Of a stretch of 7,920 nucleotides of DNA, positions 6,538 to 7,920 are shown piece by piece (the first letter of the stretch is position 1; each line of letters opens with the position of its first letter). The stretch comes from an uncultured Pseudorhodobacter sp. (lineage in GTDB: Bacteria > Pseudomonadota > Alphaproteobacteria > Rhodobacterales > Rhodobacteraceae). A model generated the notes under the pieces. It was not told the origin of the DNA, searched no databases, and saw only the letters and a list, made by a program, of their open reading frames with translations. The stretch covers positions 1-7,920 of the forward strand of contig CAMFIX010000121.1 of NCBI GenBank assembly GCA_945952425.1, read 5' to 3'. The translations under genes were made by a program, and so were the position numbers.

Positions 6538-6550
6538 CCGAACGGTCATT
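6533..6550. promoter_or_regulatory. Candidate operator 2, perfect palindrome across the deoR stop
   Basis: AATGACCG-AA-CGGTCATT has perfect 8-base arms around a 2-base centre. It includes the deoR stop codon TGA (6535-6537) and lies 57 bases upstream of the SnoaL-like gene. The core is almost the same as the dyad before deoR, and a run of Ts follows (6549-6553). The repetition at both borders of deoR argues for an operator. The hairpin-plus-T form also permits a weak terminator, but the arms are short and the T run partly lies in the stem. Confidence 0.6.
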
Positions 6551-6597
6551 TTTCGCTTGATCCGCGGCGAAGCTTCCGCCACCCTCCGCCCAACCCC

Positions 6598-6602
6598 GGA
6601 GG
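6598..6602 (+). promoter_or_regulatory. Ribosome binding site of the SnoaL-like gene
   Basis: GGAGG lies five bases before the ATG at 6608 and decides this start over the upstream in-frame ATG at 6557, which has no such site and lies close to the candidate operator. Confidence 0.75.
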
Positions 6603-6607
6603 CAGGC

Positions 6608-7567
6608 ATGAAGAACTTCGACAAGAAATGGCGCGACTTTCCCGATTTCATCATCGGCATCACCAAGGAGATCTGGGAGGACCGCGGCATCCACCTCTTG
6701 GAGACCTGCTACGCCCCCGGCATCATCGTCCGCGGCGCCGGAGGGATGAAAGTCGGCAACCAGGCGGTGATCGACGACACTTTGGCCAAGATGGCGGCCT
6801 TTCCCAATCTGCGCATCCTGGCCGAGGATGTGATCTGGTCGGGCGGCGATGACAGCCATTACCTCTCCAGCCACCGCACGGTCATCACCGGCACGCAGAC
6901 CGGCCACGGCGCCTTTGGGCCGCCCTCGGGCCGCACCTACTACGCCCGCTGCATCGCCGATTGCGCGGTGACGGATGGGGTCTTCGACGACGAATGGCTG
7001 GTCTTCGACACCTCCTCGATCGTGATGCAGCTGGGGCATGACCCGCAGGCCTTCGTCCGCGCCCAGATCGCCGCCGAGGGGGCCCATGTGAAACGCCCCT
7101 TCACCCCCGACCAGGACCGCATCGGCGCTTATACCCTCCGCGGCAACGACCATGCGCGGGGCGGGCAGCTGGCCGACCTCCTGACCCGGATCATGGCGAA
7201 GGATATGGCCGTGATCGCCCGCGACTATGACCGCGCCGTGCGTGTCGAGCATCCGGGCGGGCAGGGCGGTTGGGGCGCCCTCTTCGCCGAGGAATGCTGG
7301 ATGCGCCTGCGTTCGTCCTTCCCGCAGGCGAAATTCGCCATCCACCACGTCATCGGGATGGAGGAGCCTGGCCGCCCGCCCCGCGCCGCCGTCCGCTGGA
7401 GCCTGGACGGCCGCCACGACGGCTTTGGCCGCTTTGGCGCGCCGACCGGGGCAGAGGTGCATGTCATGGGCATCACCCATGCCGAATGGGGCCCCTGGGG
7501 GCTGCAGCGCGAATTCACCCAGGTGGATGAAATCGCGGTCTGGAAGCAGATCGAGATGCAGCGCTAA
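6608..7567 (+). CDS. Tandem SnoaL/NTF2-like protein (polyketide-cyclase-like fold), function unknown
   Basis: The 319-residue soluble protein appears to hold two SnoaL/NTF2-like domains, about residues 15-145 and 185-315. Both halves show a comparable segment: 'FPNLRILAEDVIW ... GHGAFGPPSG' in the first and 'FPQAKFAIHHVIG ... GFGRFGAPTG' in the second, each followed by an aromatic-rich strand. This pattern (FPD/N before a hydrophobic strand, then GxFxGxPxTG-like) is typical of the ester cyclase/SnoaL group. No signal peptide or membrane segment is seen. Known members include cyclases, isomerases, dehydratases and non-catalytic proteins, so the reaction cannot be named. It follows deoR in the same direction with 70 bases between, behind the palindromic candidate operator, so it probably belongs to the same regulon as the kinase operon. 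Its TAA overlaps the TAG of the fic remnant by 4 bases. Confidence 0.85.
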   Translation: MKNFDKKWRDFPDFIIGITKEIWEDRGIHLLETCYAPGIIVRGAGGMKVGNQAVIDDTLAKMAAFPNLRILAEDVIWSGGDDSHYLSSHRTVITGTQTGHGAFGPPSGRTYYARCIADCAVTDGVFDDEWLVFDTSSIVMQLGHDPQAFVRAQIAAEGAHVKRPFTPDQDRIGAYTLRGNDHARGGQLADLLTRIMAKDMAVIARDYDRAVRVEHPGGQGGWGALFAEECWMRLRSSFPQAKFAIHHVIGMEEPGRPPRAAVRWSLDGRHDGFGRFGAPTGAEVHVMGITHAEWGPWGLQREFTQVDEIAVWKQIEMQR

Positions 7568-7920
7568 AGCCGCAAGCCGTAACGGGTGTGCCGCCGCTCT
7601 CCGCTGCGCCACAGCGCCCCGGCCTCGACCAGGGCCTGCAGGTCGCGCGTCGCCGTGGCGCGCGAAGTCCCTGTCAAGGCGATGTAATTCTCCGCCGAAA
7701 GCCCGCCGGTAAAGCCCTCGGGCCCGGCGCGGAACAGCCGTTCGATGACCTTGGCCTGCCGCGGGTTCAGCCCCGCGCGGTGCCGGTCGTAAAACCGCGC
7801 CTTGGCGATCAGGAAGCCCACGCGCCCCAAGGTCGCCGCCTGCGCCTTCAGCACGGTTTCGGCGAAACATAACAGTCAGTCGGTCACCTCCAGCCTCTAC
7901 TGGTGGGCCTCCATCTGGTC
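7564..7920 (-). pseudogene. Fic-family protein C-terminal part, frame broken by two stops; continues past window
   Basis: The last 96 codons (7564-7854, GTG if translated alone) encode a conserved segment: 'FLIAKARFYDRHRAGLNPRQ', 'AGPEGFTGGLSAENYIALTG', 'SRATATRDLQALVEAGAL' and 'RHTRYGLRL'. This matches the C-terminal winged-helix domain of Fic proteins (AMP transferases with an HPFxxGNGR catalytic loop, which would lie outside the window). Upstream in the same frame the homology continues as 'DQMEAHQ', then TAG (7897-7899), 'RLEVTD', then TGA (7876-7878), then 'LLCFAETVLKAQ'. The TGA stands where family members have Trp (TGG to TGA), so it looks like point-mutation decay. The remaining C-terminal reading frame could still give a small DNA-binding-like peptide, but there is no clear ribosome binding site. 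The gene may be decayed elsewhere too, which cannot be seen here. Confidence 0.7.

Noticed and set aside
6533..6553. Palindrome plus T run as the intrinsic terminator of deoR
   Set aside because: Arms are short with a 2-base centre, unsuitable for an RNA hairpin loop, and the motif recurs before the deoR start, which fits an operator better.
6302..7870. Open frame of 522 codons on the minus strand opposite deoR and the SnoaL-like gene
   Set aside because: No domain, biased composition, and it overlaps three better-supported genes.

Overview
The window is GC-rich and looks like an extrachromosomal replicon (plasmid, megaplasmid or chromid) of an alphaproteobacterium, most likely of the Rhodobacterales/Paracoccaceae type. 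The main evidence is the end of a repABC replication module at the left edge: the C-terminal part of a RepB (ParB-like) protein, a 224-base repB-repC spacer with signals for the counter-transcribed antisense RNA, and a complete repC with an AT-rich patch inside the gene where repABC origins usually lie.

The centre (1773-7567) is a compact catabolic cassette. Three minus-strand genes form a tight operon, in transcription order: a GlpA-like FAD dehydrogenase with a C-terminal BFD-type [2Fe-2S] domain (4328-5680), an NAD(P)/FAD-type oxidoreductase (3162-4331, ATGA overlap) and a GlpK-like FGGY sugar/polyol kinase (1773-3161, no gap). Divergent from it are a DeoR-family repressor (5776-6537) and a two-domain SnoaL/NTF2-like protein (6608-7567). 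A near-identical 14-base dyad (TGMCCG-AA-CGGTCA) occurs twice, just before the deoR start codon and across the deoR stop codon upstream of the SnoaL-like gene. This suggests that all these genes form one regulon. The set fits phosphorylation of a polyol followed by membrane- or quinone-linked oxidation of the polyol phosphate. The substrate may not be glycerol, because the kinase lacks the arginine of the glycerol-kinase NQRET motif. No transporter is present in the window.

At the right edge (7564-7920, minus) is the C-terminal part of a Fic-family (AMP-transferase type) protein. Its frame carries two in-frame stops upstream of the conserved C-terminal winged-helix segment, so it looks like a pseudogene or a remnant. 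The cassette is joined to repC on one side and to the fic remnant on the other by identical 4-base convergent overlaps (CTAA), leaving no room for intergenic terminators.

Transcription map: repB and repC run rightward; the kinase/dehydrogenase operon runs leftward into repC; deoR and the SnoaL-like gene run rightward into the leftward fic remnant. The longest open frames opposite the real genes are GC-driven shadows and are not annotated.
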